This document shows positions 1 to 8,303 of a DNA stretch of 64,000 bases, piece by piece. Numbering within the stretch: position 1 is the first letter of the stretch; each line of letters opens with the position of its first letter. Source of the stretch: Sediminibacterium magnilacihabitans. GTDB lineage: Bacteria > Bacteroidota > Bacteroidia > Chitinophagales > Chitinophagaceae. The notes under the pieces are model-generated. The model made no database searches. It saw only the letters and a list, made by a program, of their open reading frames with translations, and was not told where the DNA came from. The stretch covers positions 124,001-188,000 of the forward strand of contig PVEQ01000006.1 of NCBI GenBank assembly GCA_002973575.1. Direction: 5' to 3'. Position numbers and translations under genes: made by a program.

Positions 1-139
1 TACATAAGTACACTGACCCGGTATCCACCAAAGCACTCACCTGGATACGTTTTACTTCTTCTTCACCAATTACATGCCTTCTCGCCATCTCAAGATCATA
101 ACCATTGATCAACTCAATATCTGCATATACCAGGCCCAT
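1..139 (-). CDS. Clan AA (retropepsin-like) aspartic protease, N-terminal part only
   Basis: The reverse complement opens with ATG at 139 and stays open to the window edge, giving 46 residues. The end of this fragment has Val38-Asp39-Thr40-Gly41-Ser42, the D-T/S-G active-site signature of single-domain retropepsin-like proteases (clan AA), preceded by a short beta-strand-like segment, as usual for the small bacterial members of about 120-150 aa. The rest of the gene lies outside the window, so the flap and C-terminal half cannot be checked. It is separated from the next gene (stop at 226) by 86 nt and may not be functionally connected to it. Confidence 0.6.
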   Translation of the reverse strand, partial: MGLVYADIELINGYDLEMARRHVIGEEEVKRIQVSALVDTGSVYLC

Positions 140-225
140 AGCTTTTGATTTGAGGCAATTTGCATCAAAAAAACGAGATTATATTGCGACATTACAAAAT
201 CAGGTATTTGCCGCAATTTTTTTGC

Positions 226-1275
226 TTATTTGATAAAAGAGCGGCGTAACTGCTCAATGGCTGGTTGCGCAAGCCTTGTTTTTTCAGCAGCAATCACTAT
301 GCGATAACGGAAAGTGGTGGTCTGCCCCTTTCTTAAACGAAAGTTGAGGTTTTCTTTCCCTTCTGAAAATACTTTTTGTCCCAGCGGATTAGCAGCAAAC
401 AACCCGTAATTGCGCGCATGCCAGTAGGTAGGATAGCCAGGATTTCCCGGATGATCCATGATCACAATACTGATGGTATCATTTCCTTTCTTGCCGTACA
501 ACATACACCACTCGCCCCTTGTAGCCCAGGCGGCATCGCCTTCTTTTCCGGCCGATGTGAGATAGTTACCTGTTACTGTTGCATCTTTTGTAGCAGACAC
601 TTTGGTAATATTCCCCTGGGCGTCTTTGTATTCTTTGGTTTGTGTGATGGGCAGTTCCAGTTCATGCGCCACCCGCAAACCCAGCAACCCGTCCTTGCTG
701 TCGGGGAAAGCCACGTCCTGCACGGCTGTCAGCTCCGTGATGCGGTCAATGATGCGCTCGTTGTTTTCCTGGCTGAACAAATACGTGGTTTTCTCATTCA
801 GCAATACATCCTGTTGCTGGTTTACCCACCGGGCTGTATATACCAGCTTTCCTTGCTTACCACTTTCCGTGCTCACCACTTCATTCGTTTTGATCCATCC
901 ATAATGCACTTTCTTTTCGGCCGGAATAGCAAACGAATTGTTCCAGAAATCTAGTCCGTTCACCCGCTCATAGTTGAACCACAACCCCAGGTGATGCGGG
1001 TGATCGGTGGGATCATTCGGTTCCGGCTTCCAGGGAAATCCACGGGTGATCGTTTGTCCGTTCCCTGCATAAATAGGATACAATACCGGCTTTTCAATAG
1101 TATCTGTATATACGAAACTGGTAAAGGGTTTTCCATCGGCCGTGATCACCACTTTGCGTTGTGCCGCATCGGGTTGTACCGTTATCACGGCCTGGCGTGA
1201 CTGTGCAGTGGATTGCAGCAGGCACCATGAAAGAACACCTGCCAGCAAACATTTGTATGAAATGGTCTTGAACAT
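226..1275 (-). CDS. DUF6807 (PmoA-like) exported protein
   Basis: This encodes 349 aa with an N-terminal signal peptide (about residues 1-25, ending near AQS). The conserved block D-H-P-H-H-L-G-L-W at residues 91-99 and a following G-L-D-F-W match the DUF6807 family, which databases often label methane oxygenase PmoA. That label is historical and should not be taken as an activity. Family members occur commonly in Bacteroidota polysaccharide and uronate loci and are probably periplasmic sugar-acting proteins. The histidine cluster could bind a metal, which is inference. The gene starts 21 nt after the stop of the ExuT-type transporter and is probably the last gene of the eda-exuT transcription unit. 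Confidence 0.8.
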   Translation of the reverse strand: MFKTISYKCLLAGVLSWCLLQSTAQSRQAVITVQPDAAQRKVVITADGKPFTSFVYTDTIEKPVLYPIYAGNGQTITRGFPWKPEPNDPTDHPHHLGLWFNYERVNGLDFWNNSFAIPAEKKVHYGWIKTNEVVSTESGKQGKLVYTARWVNQQQDVLLNEKTTYLFSQENNERIIDRITELTAVQDVAFPDSKDGLLGLRVAHELELPITQTKEYKDAQGNITKVSATKDATVTGNYLTSAGKEGDAAWATRGEWCMLYGKKGNDTISIVIMDHPGNPGYPTYWHARNYGLFAANPLGQKVFSEGKENLNFRLRKGQTTTFRYRIVIAAEKTRLAQPAIEQLRRSFIK

Positions 1276-1296
1276 ATCGTAGTATTGAATACCAGG

Positions 1297-2607
1297 TTAA
1301 GCCTGGATGGGTTTGTTTTGTTTGCCAATCAGAAAATGCATCACCAGCCATGCCAGCACATAAGCCGATCCGCACACAGCGAACATGATATAGTAGGCCA
1401 CTTCAATTTTGCCAATGGCGCGGTAATGCACAAACATATTTTTTTGTACCAGCCACGATAAGGCAATGCCTCCCAATGCGCCGAACATGCCGCCGATACC
1501 GGTAACGGAACCCGTTGTCTTTTTAGGGAACATATCGCTTACCATTGTGAAGATATTGGCGCTCCATGCCTGGTGTGCTGCAGCCGCCAAACCGATCACC
1601 AGTACGGCATACCACATGTTGATGCCCCCCAGCAGCTGGGCCGATATGATGGGTATTACACACAATGCAAAAAAGAACATGGATGTTTTGCGGGCGCGGT
1701 ACACCGGCCAGTTTTTCCTGATGAGCCAGAGAGGTATCCAGCCGCCACCTACACTGCCGATGGTGGATATGGTATATACAACGGCTACCGGCAGTGCGAT
1801 GGCCGTGTTGCTCAAATGATACTGGCTTTGCAGGAAATCGGGCAGCCAGAATAAATAGAACCACCAGATGGGATCGGTGAGCAGTTTACCCAAAGCGAAT
1901 GCCCAGGTTTGCCGGTAACCCAGCAGCTTTCCCCAGGAAAGCTTGGGGCTTGTTTCTTCTTCTGTTACAGGTTGTTCATCTGCGTCGCTGTGGATATAGT
2001 CGTACTCTGCTTGTAATAATTTTTTATGTTTCTTAGGCACTTCATATAAAATGAACCAGAAGATCAGCCATATAAATCCGAGTACGCCTGTAAGAATGAA
2101 GGCCCATTTCCAACCCCATTGCGCGGCAATAAAAGGCACGGTCAACGGCGCCACAATGGCTCCGAAATTGGTGCCCGAATTAAAGATGCCGGTGGCCAAC
2201 GCCCTTTCTTTTTTGGGGAACCATTCCGCCACACCTTTGATAGCAGCCGGGAAATTACCCGCTTCCGTAAGGCCCAGGGCCGAACGAACCACTGCAAAGC
2301 TGAACACGTTGGTGGCAAAAGCATGGCATACGGCGGCAACGCTCCATAAACCGGTAGCCAGCGCATAACCGATCTTGGTACCCAGTTTGTCTACCAGCCG
2401 GCCCGCTCCCAGCAAGCCAAATGCATAAAACAGTTTGAAAGCTATTTCAATGTTGGCATAGTCTGCATCGTCCCAATGCAGTTCGGTAGAGAGCGTCGAC
2501 TTCAACAAACTGATCACCTGCCTGTCGAGGTAGTTGATAGTGGTTGCAGCGAAGATGAGTGTACAGATCGTCCATCTGTATTTTCCTATGGCGTTGGTTG
2601 ATGACAT
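1297..2607 (-). CDS. exuT: MFS hexuronate/sugar-acid transporter (ExuT/GudP type)
   Basis: This is a 436-aa inner-membrane major facilitator with about 12 hydrophobic segments. The N-terminal helix carries N-Y-L-D-R-Q, the signature of the anion:cation symporter branch that imports hexuronates and aldonates. The open frame extends upstream to 2748, but ATG at 2607 (protein beginning MSSTNAIG) is preferred because it lies 2 nt after the stop of the aldolase gene; the longer form would overlap that gene by about 140 nt. Tight spacing with eda means co-transcription. In context it probably brings galacturonate and/or glucuronate into the cytoplasm for UxaC. The exact substrate cannot be read from the sequence. 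Confidence 0.85.
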   Translation of the reverse strand: MSSTNAIGKYRWTICTLIFAATTINYLDRQVISLLKSTLSTELHWDDADYANIEIAFKLFYAFGLLGAGRLVDKLGTKIGYALATGLWSVAAVCHAFATNVFSFAVVRSALGLTEAGNFPAAIKGVAEWFPKKERALATGIFNSGTNFGAIVAPLTVPFIAAQWGWKWAFILTGVLGFIWLIFWFILYEVPKKHKKLLQAEYDYIHSDADEQPVTEEETSPKLSWGKLLGYRQTWAFALGKLLTDPIWWFYLFWLPDFLQSQYHLSNTAIALPVAVVYTISTIGSVGGGWIPLWLIRKNWPVYRARKTSMFFFALCVIPIISAQLLGGINMWYAVLVIGLAAAAHQAWSANIFTMVSDMFPKKTTGSVTGIGGMFGALGGIALSWLVQKNMFVHYRAIGKIEVAYYIMFAVCGSAYVLAWLVMHFLIGKQNKPIQA

Positions 2608-2609
2608 GA

Positions 2610-3272
2610 TCAGGCTTTGATGGATTGAATAGTGTGTAATACCTGTTTGGTAGCTGCAACGATCTGTGCATAATCTTTCGTTTCCAGCAATGCTTTGGTA
2701 ATGAGTTTGCTGCCCATGCCCACTGCGCATACGCCTGCTTTGAACCATCCGGCAATATTTTCTTTGTCGAGCTCCACGCCACCTGTTGGCATGAATAAAA
2801 GATCAGGAAATAATTCTTTGATAGCAGATAAGAACCCGGGGCCTAAAATATTTCCGGGGAATAATTTGATCATACGCGCACCCAGTGTTTCCGCGCTGAT
2901 GATCTCGGAAGGTGTCATACAACCGGGCACCCAAAGCATTTCATACTGATTGGCTACTTCGGCTACTGAAGGAACAAGGCCCGGACAAATCAGGTAGTCT
3001 GCACCCGCATCGATGAATTTGCGTGCCGTCTCTCCGTTCTTAATAGTGCCTATGCCTAAATACATGTCTGGTAATTCCGCATCACAGAGCTGGCGCATAG
3101 CGATGAAATTTTTCAGCGCTGCTTCACCGCGATTGGTATATTCTACTGTCCGGATACCGGCTTCGTATAAAGCTTTTAAAACCTGGAGACTGACTTCAAC
3201 ATCTTTGTTGAAAAACAATGGTAACACACCCTGTTCAGGTATCAATTGCAAGAGGCGATCCTTTTTCTTCAT
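2610..3272 (-). CDS. eda: KDPG / KHG aldolase
   Basis: This is a 220-aa class I aldolase that cleaves 2-keto-3-deoxy-6-phosphogluconate to pyruvate and glyceraldehyde-3-phosphate. The TIM-barrel landmarks are present: Glu44 in T-V-E-Y-T, the Schiff-base Lys136 in M-I-K-L-F-P-G, and the phosphate-binding P-T-G-G-V at about 162-166. It is the first gene of a minus-strand unit eda-exuT-DUF6807 and diverges from KDG kinase, so the two steps that consume KDG face each other across one 202-nt promoter region. A perfect LacI-type palindrome sits 60 nt upstream of the start codon. Confidence 0.93.
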   Translation of the reverse strand: MKKKDRLLQLIPEQGVLPLFFNKDVEVSLQVLKALYEAGIRTVEYTNRGEAALKNFIAMRQLCDAELPDMYLGIGTIKNGETARKFIDAGADYLICPGLVPSVAEVANQYEMLWVPGCMTPSEIISAETLGARMIKLFPGNILGPGFLSAIKELFPDLLFMPTGGVELDKENIAGWFKAGVCAVGMGSKLITKALLETKDYAQIVAATKQVLHTIQSIKA

Positions 3273-3332
3273 ATGGCTTTTATTGGGACGACAAGTTTAT
3301 TGGAAATACAGGGATTTGCAGCCATTTTTCTC

Positions 3333-3346
3333 CGCAAACGTTTGCG
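3333..3346. promoter_or_regulatory. LacI-family operator, perfect 14-bp palindrome
   Basis: CGCAAACGTTTGCG is a perfect inverted repeat with the central CG dyad typical of LacI/GalR operators. It lies between divergent eda (60 nt to its start) and kdgK (128 nt to its start). The same motif with two mismatches occurs at 11908-11921 upstream of the GH105 gene and next to a LacI regulator gene. It is likely the binding site of that regulator. Direct binding is inferred. Confidence 0.7.
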
Positions 3347-3474
3347 AAATTTTTTGCACTAAAACTCCCATCCTTTCTTTCTGCTTCCCAAAATAAATAA
3401 AGAAATTTGAACACTGTTTCGTAAACTCACAACAGATTGCTAAACCTTTCTTCAATTATTATCAATTTACCAAC

Positions 3475-4500
3475 ATGCCGAAAAAAGTTGTTACCCTCGG
3501 AGAAATCATGCTCCGCTTGTCCACCCCTGGCTTTGAGCGTTTTGTACAGGCCGATAGTTTGGATGTAACTTATGGAGGTGGTGAAGCCAATGTGGCTGTT
3601 GCCATCTGTAATTATGGTCTCAATGGCACATTTGTAACCAAAGTACCTGATAACCCATTGGGACAGGCTGCCATCAATCATATCCGTCGTTATGGTGTAG
3701 ATACACAATTCATTGCCCGCGGCGGTAAGCGCCTGGGTATTTACTTCCTTGAAACCGGCGCTTCCATGCGTGCTTCTCAGGTAGTATACGATCGCGCCGG
3801 CGCTTCTATTTCAGATGTGGAGATCAGCGAATTTGATTTTGATAAGATCTTCGAAGGGGCCGACTGGTTCCATACCACCGGTATTACACCAGCGTTGAGC
3901 GATAAAGCCGCTGCCCTGACCGAAGCGGCTTTGAAAGCAGCCAAAGCCAAAGGCATTACCACCAGTATTGATCTCAACTATCGCAAGAAACTGTGGAGTA
4001 AAGAAAAAGCCCGTGAAGTGATGACCAGGCTTTGCCAGTATGTAGATGTATGTATCGGTAATGAAGAAGATGCCGAAACTACGCTGGGCTTTGTAAGCAA
4101 AGGCACCGATGTTACCAAGGGAGAATTGAACCTCGATGGTTACAAAGATGTGTTCCAGCAGATGAAAGCAAAATTCGGTTTCAAATACATCGCTTCTACC
4201 CTGCGGGAAAGCTACAGCGCTTCCGATAACGGATGGAGCGCGCTCGTTTACGATGGATCAAACTTCTATCATACCAAGCAATACGAAGTACGCATCGTTG
4301 ACCGCGTAGGCAGCGGTGATTCTTTTGCCAGCGGGTTCATCTACGGACTGGTCAGCGGTATGCCCATGAATGAAGCGGCCGAATTCGGTGTTGCGGCATC
4401 TGCGCTGAAGCACACCATCCCGGGCGATCTCAACCATGCCACTCTGAACGAAGTGAAAGACCTTATGAAGGGTGATGGCTCCGGAAGGGTTCAACGATAA
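3475..4500 (+). CDS. kdgK: 2-dehydro-3-deoxygluconokinase (PfkB family)
   Basis: This is a 341-aa ribokinase-family kinase that phosphorylates 2-keto-3-deoxygluconate to KDPG. The N-terminal G-G-G-E-A-N-V-A-V block (about 34-42) is the PfkB substrate-binding signature; R-V-G-S-G-D-S-F near residues 277-284 supplies the catalytic Asp282 and anion hole. The start at 3475 gives a standard kinase N-terminus (MPKKVVTLGEIMLR). It is transcribed away from eda, whose product uses the KDPG formed here, and is followed after 24 nt by the YhcH-family gene, probably in one operon. The LacI-type operator upstream suggests induction by uronate breakdown. Confidence 0.92.
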   Translation: MPKKVVTLGEIMLRLSTPGFERFVQADSLDVTYGGGEANVAVAICNYGLNGTFVTKVPDNPLGQAAINHIRRYGVDTQFIARGGKRLGIYFLETGASMRASQVVYDRAGASISDVEISEFDFDKIFEGADWFHTTGITPALSDKAAALTEAALKAAKAKGITTSIDLNYRKKLWSKEKAREVMTRLCQYVDVCIGNEEDAETTLGFVSKGTDVTKGELNLDGYKDVFQQMKAKFGFKYIASTLRESYSASDNGWSALVYDGSNFYHTKQYEVRIVDRVGSGDSFASGFIYGLVSGMPMNEAAEFGVAASALKHTIPGDLNHATLNEVKDLMKGDGSGRVQR

Positions 4501-4524
4501 TCTCTCCCTGCAAAACGAAGTGAT

Positions 4525-4977
4525 ATGATCATAGACAGTTTAACCAGTGCAGGAAAGTACGCATCCCTGCACCCGCTTTTTGCCAAGGCTTTTGAGTACA
4601 TTTCAAAACAAAACCTCACGTCGCTTGAAACCGGCAAATTCGAAATTGATGGCCAACACCTGAAAGCCATCGTTTCCGATAAACCAGGTGTAACAGCAGC
4701 AGAGTCTATTGCTAAATTCGAGTGTCACAATAAACACATTGACATACAAGTATGCATCAGCGGCCGTGAAACGATCGGCTGGAAACCCAGGGCTTCCTGT
4801 GTGGACCAGCGCGGTGAGTACAACGAAGAAAAAGACGTTGTATTCTATAATGATGCGCCGGATACTTATTTCGAGTTAACGAGCGGCCAGTTCGCCATCT
4901 TTTATCCGGAAGACGTACATGCACCCATGATCGGGGAAAGCATGATCAAGAAGCTGGTGATTAAAGTGAAGATTTAA
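4525..4977 (+). CDS. YhcH/YjgK/YiaL (DUF386) family protein
   Basis: This encodes 150 aa, the usual length for the DUF386 cupin-like family. Visible family features are the H-x-D-x-Q stretch (N-K-H-I-D-I-Q-V, about 72-79) and the C-terminal F-Y-P-E-D-V-H-A-P-M (about 130-139), whose His, Asp and Glu side chains are likely metal ligands. Members accompany sialic acid, uronate and other sugar-acid operons. Proposed roles are sugar isomerisation or anomer handling, but the reaction is not settled for this branch. Position 24 nt after kdgK points to a part in KDG/uronate metabolism. The gene ends just before a long inverted repeat that separates it from convergent gapN. Confidence 0.82.
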   Translation: MIIDSLTSAGKYASLHPLFAKAFEYISKQNLTSLETGKFEIDGQHLKAIVSDKPGVTAAESIAKFECHNKHIDIQVCISGRETIGWKPRASCVDQRGEYNEEKDVVFYNDAPDTYFELTSGQFAIFYPEDVHAPMIGESMIKKLVIKVKI

Positions 4978-4988
4978 TTTGTTAGTTA

Positions 4989-5085
4989 CGTCATCCTGAG
5001 CGAGGTCGTCATCCTGAGCGAGCGAAGCGAGTCGAAGGACCTGCTGAACATTCGGGCAGATCCCTCGGCTTCGCTCGGGATGACG
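4989..5085. repeat. Interspersed long inverted repeat, copy 1
   Basis: This contains the unit CGTCATCCTGAGCGAG(C) twice, followed by GAAGCGAGTCGAAGGACCTGC, and ends with CTCGGCTTCGCTCGGGATGACG, which is the inverted partner. The whole can fold into a long hairpin. It fills almost all of the gap between convergent yhcH-family (+) and gapN (-) genes, where it could serve as a bidirectional terminator. Copies at about 6741-6859 and 9794-9920 share the same words. Confidence 0.85.
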
Positions 5086-5092
5086 TGTTGTT

Positions 5093-6718
5093 TTAGAAAA
5101 TATATTTCGTACTGAGGAAGTTCGATTCGTGTGTTTCTACAATCTCATTCACCAGGTGTTTGTTGCTTTCTGTCAGCTTCGCAGCTACCAATGAACGGAT
5201 GGAGAATGCTCGCAGCGCATCAAATACAGACAAAGTTCCTTCGGCGCTGTCTTTTCTTCCGGTAAAGGGGAAGCTATCCGGACCGCGCTGGCACTGGCAG
5301 TTGATGTTCACACGGCTTACCTGGTTCACCAGGGGATCAATCAGGGAAGCGAGTTCTTTGCTGTCGTTACTGAAAAGACTTACCTGCTGACCATGCGTAG
5401 ACTCAATCAGGTATTCGATGGGTTCTTCCAGACTGTCGAAAGGCACCACTGGGATGAGCGGACCGAACTGTTCTTCCCTGTACAGTTTCATGTCTTTATT
5501 TACCGGATACAATACTGCCGGGTATACAAAAGATTCGATCGTGGCACCTCCGTTTTCATTCATTACTTTGGCACCGTGTTGCTCGGCATCGCGTATACAT
5601 TCCTGCAGGTAAGCAGGCTTCTGCGGTTCAGGCAGGGGCGTCAGCGCTACGCCCGCTTCCCAGGGCATACCGAATTTCAATTTGCTCACTGCGGCAGACA
5701 ATTCTTTTACAAAAGCATCTGCAATACGCTTATGCACGAATACAATTTTCAACGCGGTACAGCGTTGCCCATTGAAAGACAGGCTACCCAGTACGGTTTC
5801 CTGTACTGCCAGTTTCAGGTCTGCATCTTTGGTGATGATAGCAGCGTTCTTGGCATCGAGCCCCAGTATGGCGCGCAGACGGTTTACTTTGGGGTGCAGT
5901 TTCTTCAACTCGTTTGCTACCCTGCTGGAACCGATCAGGGTCAGTACATTGATTTTGCCCGATTTCATCAATCCCGGCACAATCGTATTGCCCCTGCCGT
6001 AAATGGTGTTCACCACACCTTTAGGGAAACATTCTTTGAAAGCATTCAATAAAGGATAGTGCAATAAAGTACCATGCTTCGGAGGTTTGAACAAAAGGGT
6101 ATTACCCATGATGATGGCCGGGATGAGGGTGGTGAAGGTTTCGTTCAACGGATAGTTGAACGGCCCCATACAAAGCACCACACCCAGCGGTGAACGGCGT
6201 ATCTGCGCCACGATACCCTGCTCAATGGTAAAGCGCGATGAATCGCGGTCTACATCTTTCAGCGCATCGATGGTGGCATAAATGTATTCAACCGTACGGT
6301 CGAACTCTTTTACCGAATCGGCATAAGATTTACCGATCTCCCACATGATCAGTTTCACTACAATGGATTTCTGTTCCATCATTTTACTGATGAACTTCTC
6401 CACACACTGTATGCGGTCGGCCACACTCATGGTAGGCCATTGTCCGCGGCCGTTGTCATAAGCAGCTACTGCTGCATCCAGCGCTTCATATGCTTCCTTC
6501 TCTGTACAAACCGGATACGTGCCAATCAGTTTTCTTTGCAGTCCATTGGGGGTTTTCACGCAGATGGGAGAATATACTTCGTGCACGTCTCCGTTCCATT
6601 GCTTCATCTCACCATTAGACAGGTAGAGTCGTTGGTTAATTTCTTCCGCCAGCCTGTATTCGGCAGGGATTTCTTCTTCGGTTACAAAAATGTTTTTCAG
6701 TTGCTCTTTAAATTCCAT
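5093..6718 (-). CDS. gapN: NADP-dependent non-phosphorylating glyceraldehyde-3-phosphate dehydrogenase (aldehyde dehydrogenase family)
   Basis: This is a 541-aa aldehyde dehydrogenase that would oxidise glyceraldehyde-3-phosphate directly to 3-phosphoglycerate with NADP+. Catalytic Cys320 is in F-N-G-Q-R-C-T-A, and the oxyanion Asn188 is in G-P-F-N-Y-P. The usual general-base motif L-E-L-G-G-K is replaced by L-G-L-D-A-K (286-290), so the canonical Glu is absent and an Asp sits two residues on. A G-L-E-A-K form is known to me from this GapN branch; the Asp is a further variation. The role fits its place after uxaB-uxaC, because KDPG aldolase yields GAP and this enzyme would turn it into NADPH. 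Substrate is inferred from family and context. Confidence 0.8.
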   Translation of the reverse strand: MEFKEQLKNIFVTEEEIPAEYRLAEEINQRLYLSNGEMKQWNGDVHEVYSPICVKTPNGLQRKLIGTYPVCTEKEAYEALDAAVAAYDNGRGQWPTMSVADRIQCVEKFISKMMEQKSIVVKLIMWEIGKSYADSVKEFDRTVEYIYATIDALKDVDRDSSRFTIEQGIVAQIRRSPLGVVLCMGPFNYPLNETFTTLIPAIIMGNTLLFKPPKHGTLLHYPLLNAFKECFPKGVVNTIYGRGNTIVPGLMKSGKINVLTLIGSSRVANELKKLHPKVNRLRAILGLDAKNAAIITKDADLKLAVQETVLGSLSFNGQRCTALKIVFVHKRIADAFVKELSAAVSKLKFGMPWEAGVALTPLPEPQKPAYLQECIRDAEQHGAKVMNENGGATIESFVYPAVLYPVNKDMKLYREEQFGPLIPVVPFDSLEEPIEYLIESTHGQQVSLFSNDSKELASLIDPLVNQVSRVNINCQCQRGPDSFPFTGRKDSAEGTLSVFDALRAFSIRSLVAAKLTESNKHLVNEIVETHESNFLSTKYIF

Positions 6719-6740
6719 TCGTTTTAGGTTTTAGTGAATC

Positions 6741-6859
6741 GTCATCCCGAGCGTTCTTTGAACGTCATCCCGAGCGCAGCCGAGGGAGCTGCCCGCATCT
6801 TCAGCAGGTCCTTCGACTCGCTTCGCTCGCTCAGGATGACGACCTCGCTCAGGATAACG
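6741..6859. repeat. Interspersed long inverted repeat, copy 2
   Basis: It starts with two CGTCATCCCGAGCG words, passes through GAGGGAGCTGCCCGCATCTTCAGCAGGTCC and ends in the inverse words CGACTCGCTTCGCTCGCTCAGGATGACG and CTCAGGATAACG. It fills the 144-nt gap between uxaC and gapN. An apparent plus-strand open frame running through it is not a gene. Confidence 0.85.
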
Positions 6860-6862
6860 TTC

Positions 6863-8284
6863 TTACTGTGCAGGTGTGATCGATTGCCATCCGAAATAGC
6901 TTCTCGCATTGCGGTAACAGATGTCTTGTATTACGCTTCCCACCCATTCAATATCGGCGGGAAGTTCGCCATTTTCAATTTCTTCTCCAAACAGGTTGCA
7001 GAGCAGCCTTCTGAAATACTCATGGCGTGGGTACGACAAGAAGCTCCTCGAATCGGTAAGCATGCCCACGAACTTGCTGATCAGTCCCATGTTGGAGAGC
7101 GCATTCATTTGTTTGATCATGCCGTCTTTCTGGTCGAGAAACCACCATCCCGATCCAAACTGTATTTTGCCTGCCACCGATCCGTCGTTGAAATTACCCA
7201 GCATGGTAGCCATGAGTTCGTTGTCTGCCGGATTGAGGTTGTATATAATTGTTTTGGCCAGTTTGTTGTCGCTGTCGAGTTTATTCAGGAATGACGACAA
7301 AGCCCTACCCTGTGAAAAATCGCCGATCGAATCCCAACCGGTATCGGGTCCGAGTTGTTGTAGCATGCGCGAATTGTTGTTGCGCATAGCACCGAGGTGA
7401 AACTGCTGCACCCATCCTTTCTCCCAATCCCATTCGGCAAAATGCACCAGCATGGCCGATTTGAACTTGCGCTGCTCTGTTTCACTCAGTTGTTTGCCTC
7501 CATGTACTTTGTTAAAAATGCTGTCGATCTCCGATCCGGTGAAGTCTTCTGCATAGAGTTCTTCCAATCCATGATCAGAAACACTGCATCCCGCCGATGC
7601 AAAAAAATCATGCCGGCTCTGCAATGCATAAAGGAAATCATCGAAAGAAGAAATAGAGATATTGCTCACCGCCTCCAGCTTTTTCAGGTATTGATTAAAC
7701 AGTTCCGGCTTAGCTACATTCATGGCATGATCGGGCCGGAATGCAGGCAGGATGGGTATTTCAAAGCCTTCTTTTTTTAATTGTATGTGATACTCCAATG
7801 AATCTACAGGATCATCGGTGGTGCAAACCATTTTTACATTCATCCTGCGCAACAGGTTGCGCACTGAGTATTCTTTCGTTTGCAGCAATGCCGTGCAGGT
7901 ATCATAAATTTTACCGGCCGTCTGCGGATTCAGGATATCATGCACACCAAAATAGCGCTGTAATTCAAGGTGCGTCCAGTGATACAGCGGGTTACGCAAA
8001 GTATAGGGAACCGTGGCTGCCCACTGCTCGAATTTTTCTTTATCGCTTTTATTGCCCGTGCAATAACTTTCGTCCACTCCATTCGTACGCATGGCTCTCC
8101 ACTTGTAGTGATCGCCGTACAACCACACTTGTGTAAGGTTTTTAAACTGAAGGTCTTCTGCAATCTGCTGTTGAGGCAGGTGGCAATGATAATCGATCAC
8201 GGGCATGGGTTTGGCATACTCGTGATACAGTTGCTGCGCTGTCTTGTTCAACAGCAAAAAATTCTCATCCAAAAATGTTCTCAT
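6863..8284 (-). CDS. uxaC: Uronate (glucuronate/galacturonate) isomerase
   Basis: This is a 473-aa member of the amidohydrolase-fold uronate isomerase family, converting D-galacturonate to D-tagaturonate and D-glucuronate to D-fructuronate. Full-length family features are present: N-terminal F-L-D-E-N-F-L-L-L, the metal-binding V-I-D-Y-H-C-H-L at about 29-36, C-T-T-D-D-P near 155-160, and a C-terminal block with R-S-F-L-S-Y-P-R-H-E-Y-F-R-R. It starts 19 nt after the stop of uxaB, so the two are co-transcribed. Repeat copy 2 then separates it from gapN. Confidence 0.95.
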   Translation of the reverse strand: MRTFLDENFLLLNKTAQQLYHEYAKPMPVIDYHCHLPQQQIAEDLQFKNLTQVWLYGDHYKWRAMRTNGVDESYCTGNKSDKEKFEQWAATVPYTLRNPLYHWTHLELQRYFGVHDILNPQTAGKIYDTCTALLQTKEYSVRNLLRRMNVKMVCTTDDPVDSLEYHIQLKKEGFEIPILPAFRPDHAMNVAKPELFNQYLKKLEAVSNISISSFDDFLYALQSRHDFFASAGCSVSDHGLEELYAEDFTGSEIDSIFNKVHGGKQLSETEQRKFKSAMLVHFAEWDWEKGWVQQFHLGAMRNNNSRMLQQLGPDTGWDSIGDFSQGRALSSFLNKLDSDNKLAKTIIYNLNPADNELMATMLGNFNDGSVAGKIQFGSGWWFLDQKDGMIKQMNALSNMGLISKFVGMLTDSRSFLSYPRHEYFRRLLCNLFGEEIENGELPADIEWVGSVIQDICYRNARSYFGWQSITPAQ

Positions 8285-8303
8285 GCTGGGATTTTATAAA
8301 AAT

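Noticed and set aside
226..1275. Methane oxygenase subunit PmoA as a literal function
   Set aside because: The family label comes from weak historical similarity; there is no membrane subunit architecture and the neighbours are uronate genes.
6734..7294. Plus-strand open frame of 186 codons
   Set aside because: Its first third is the interspersed inverted repeat and the rest is antisense to uxaC; no family resemblance.
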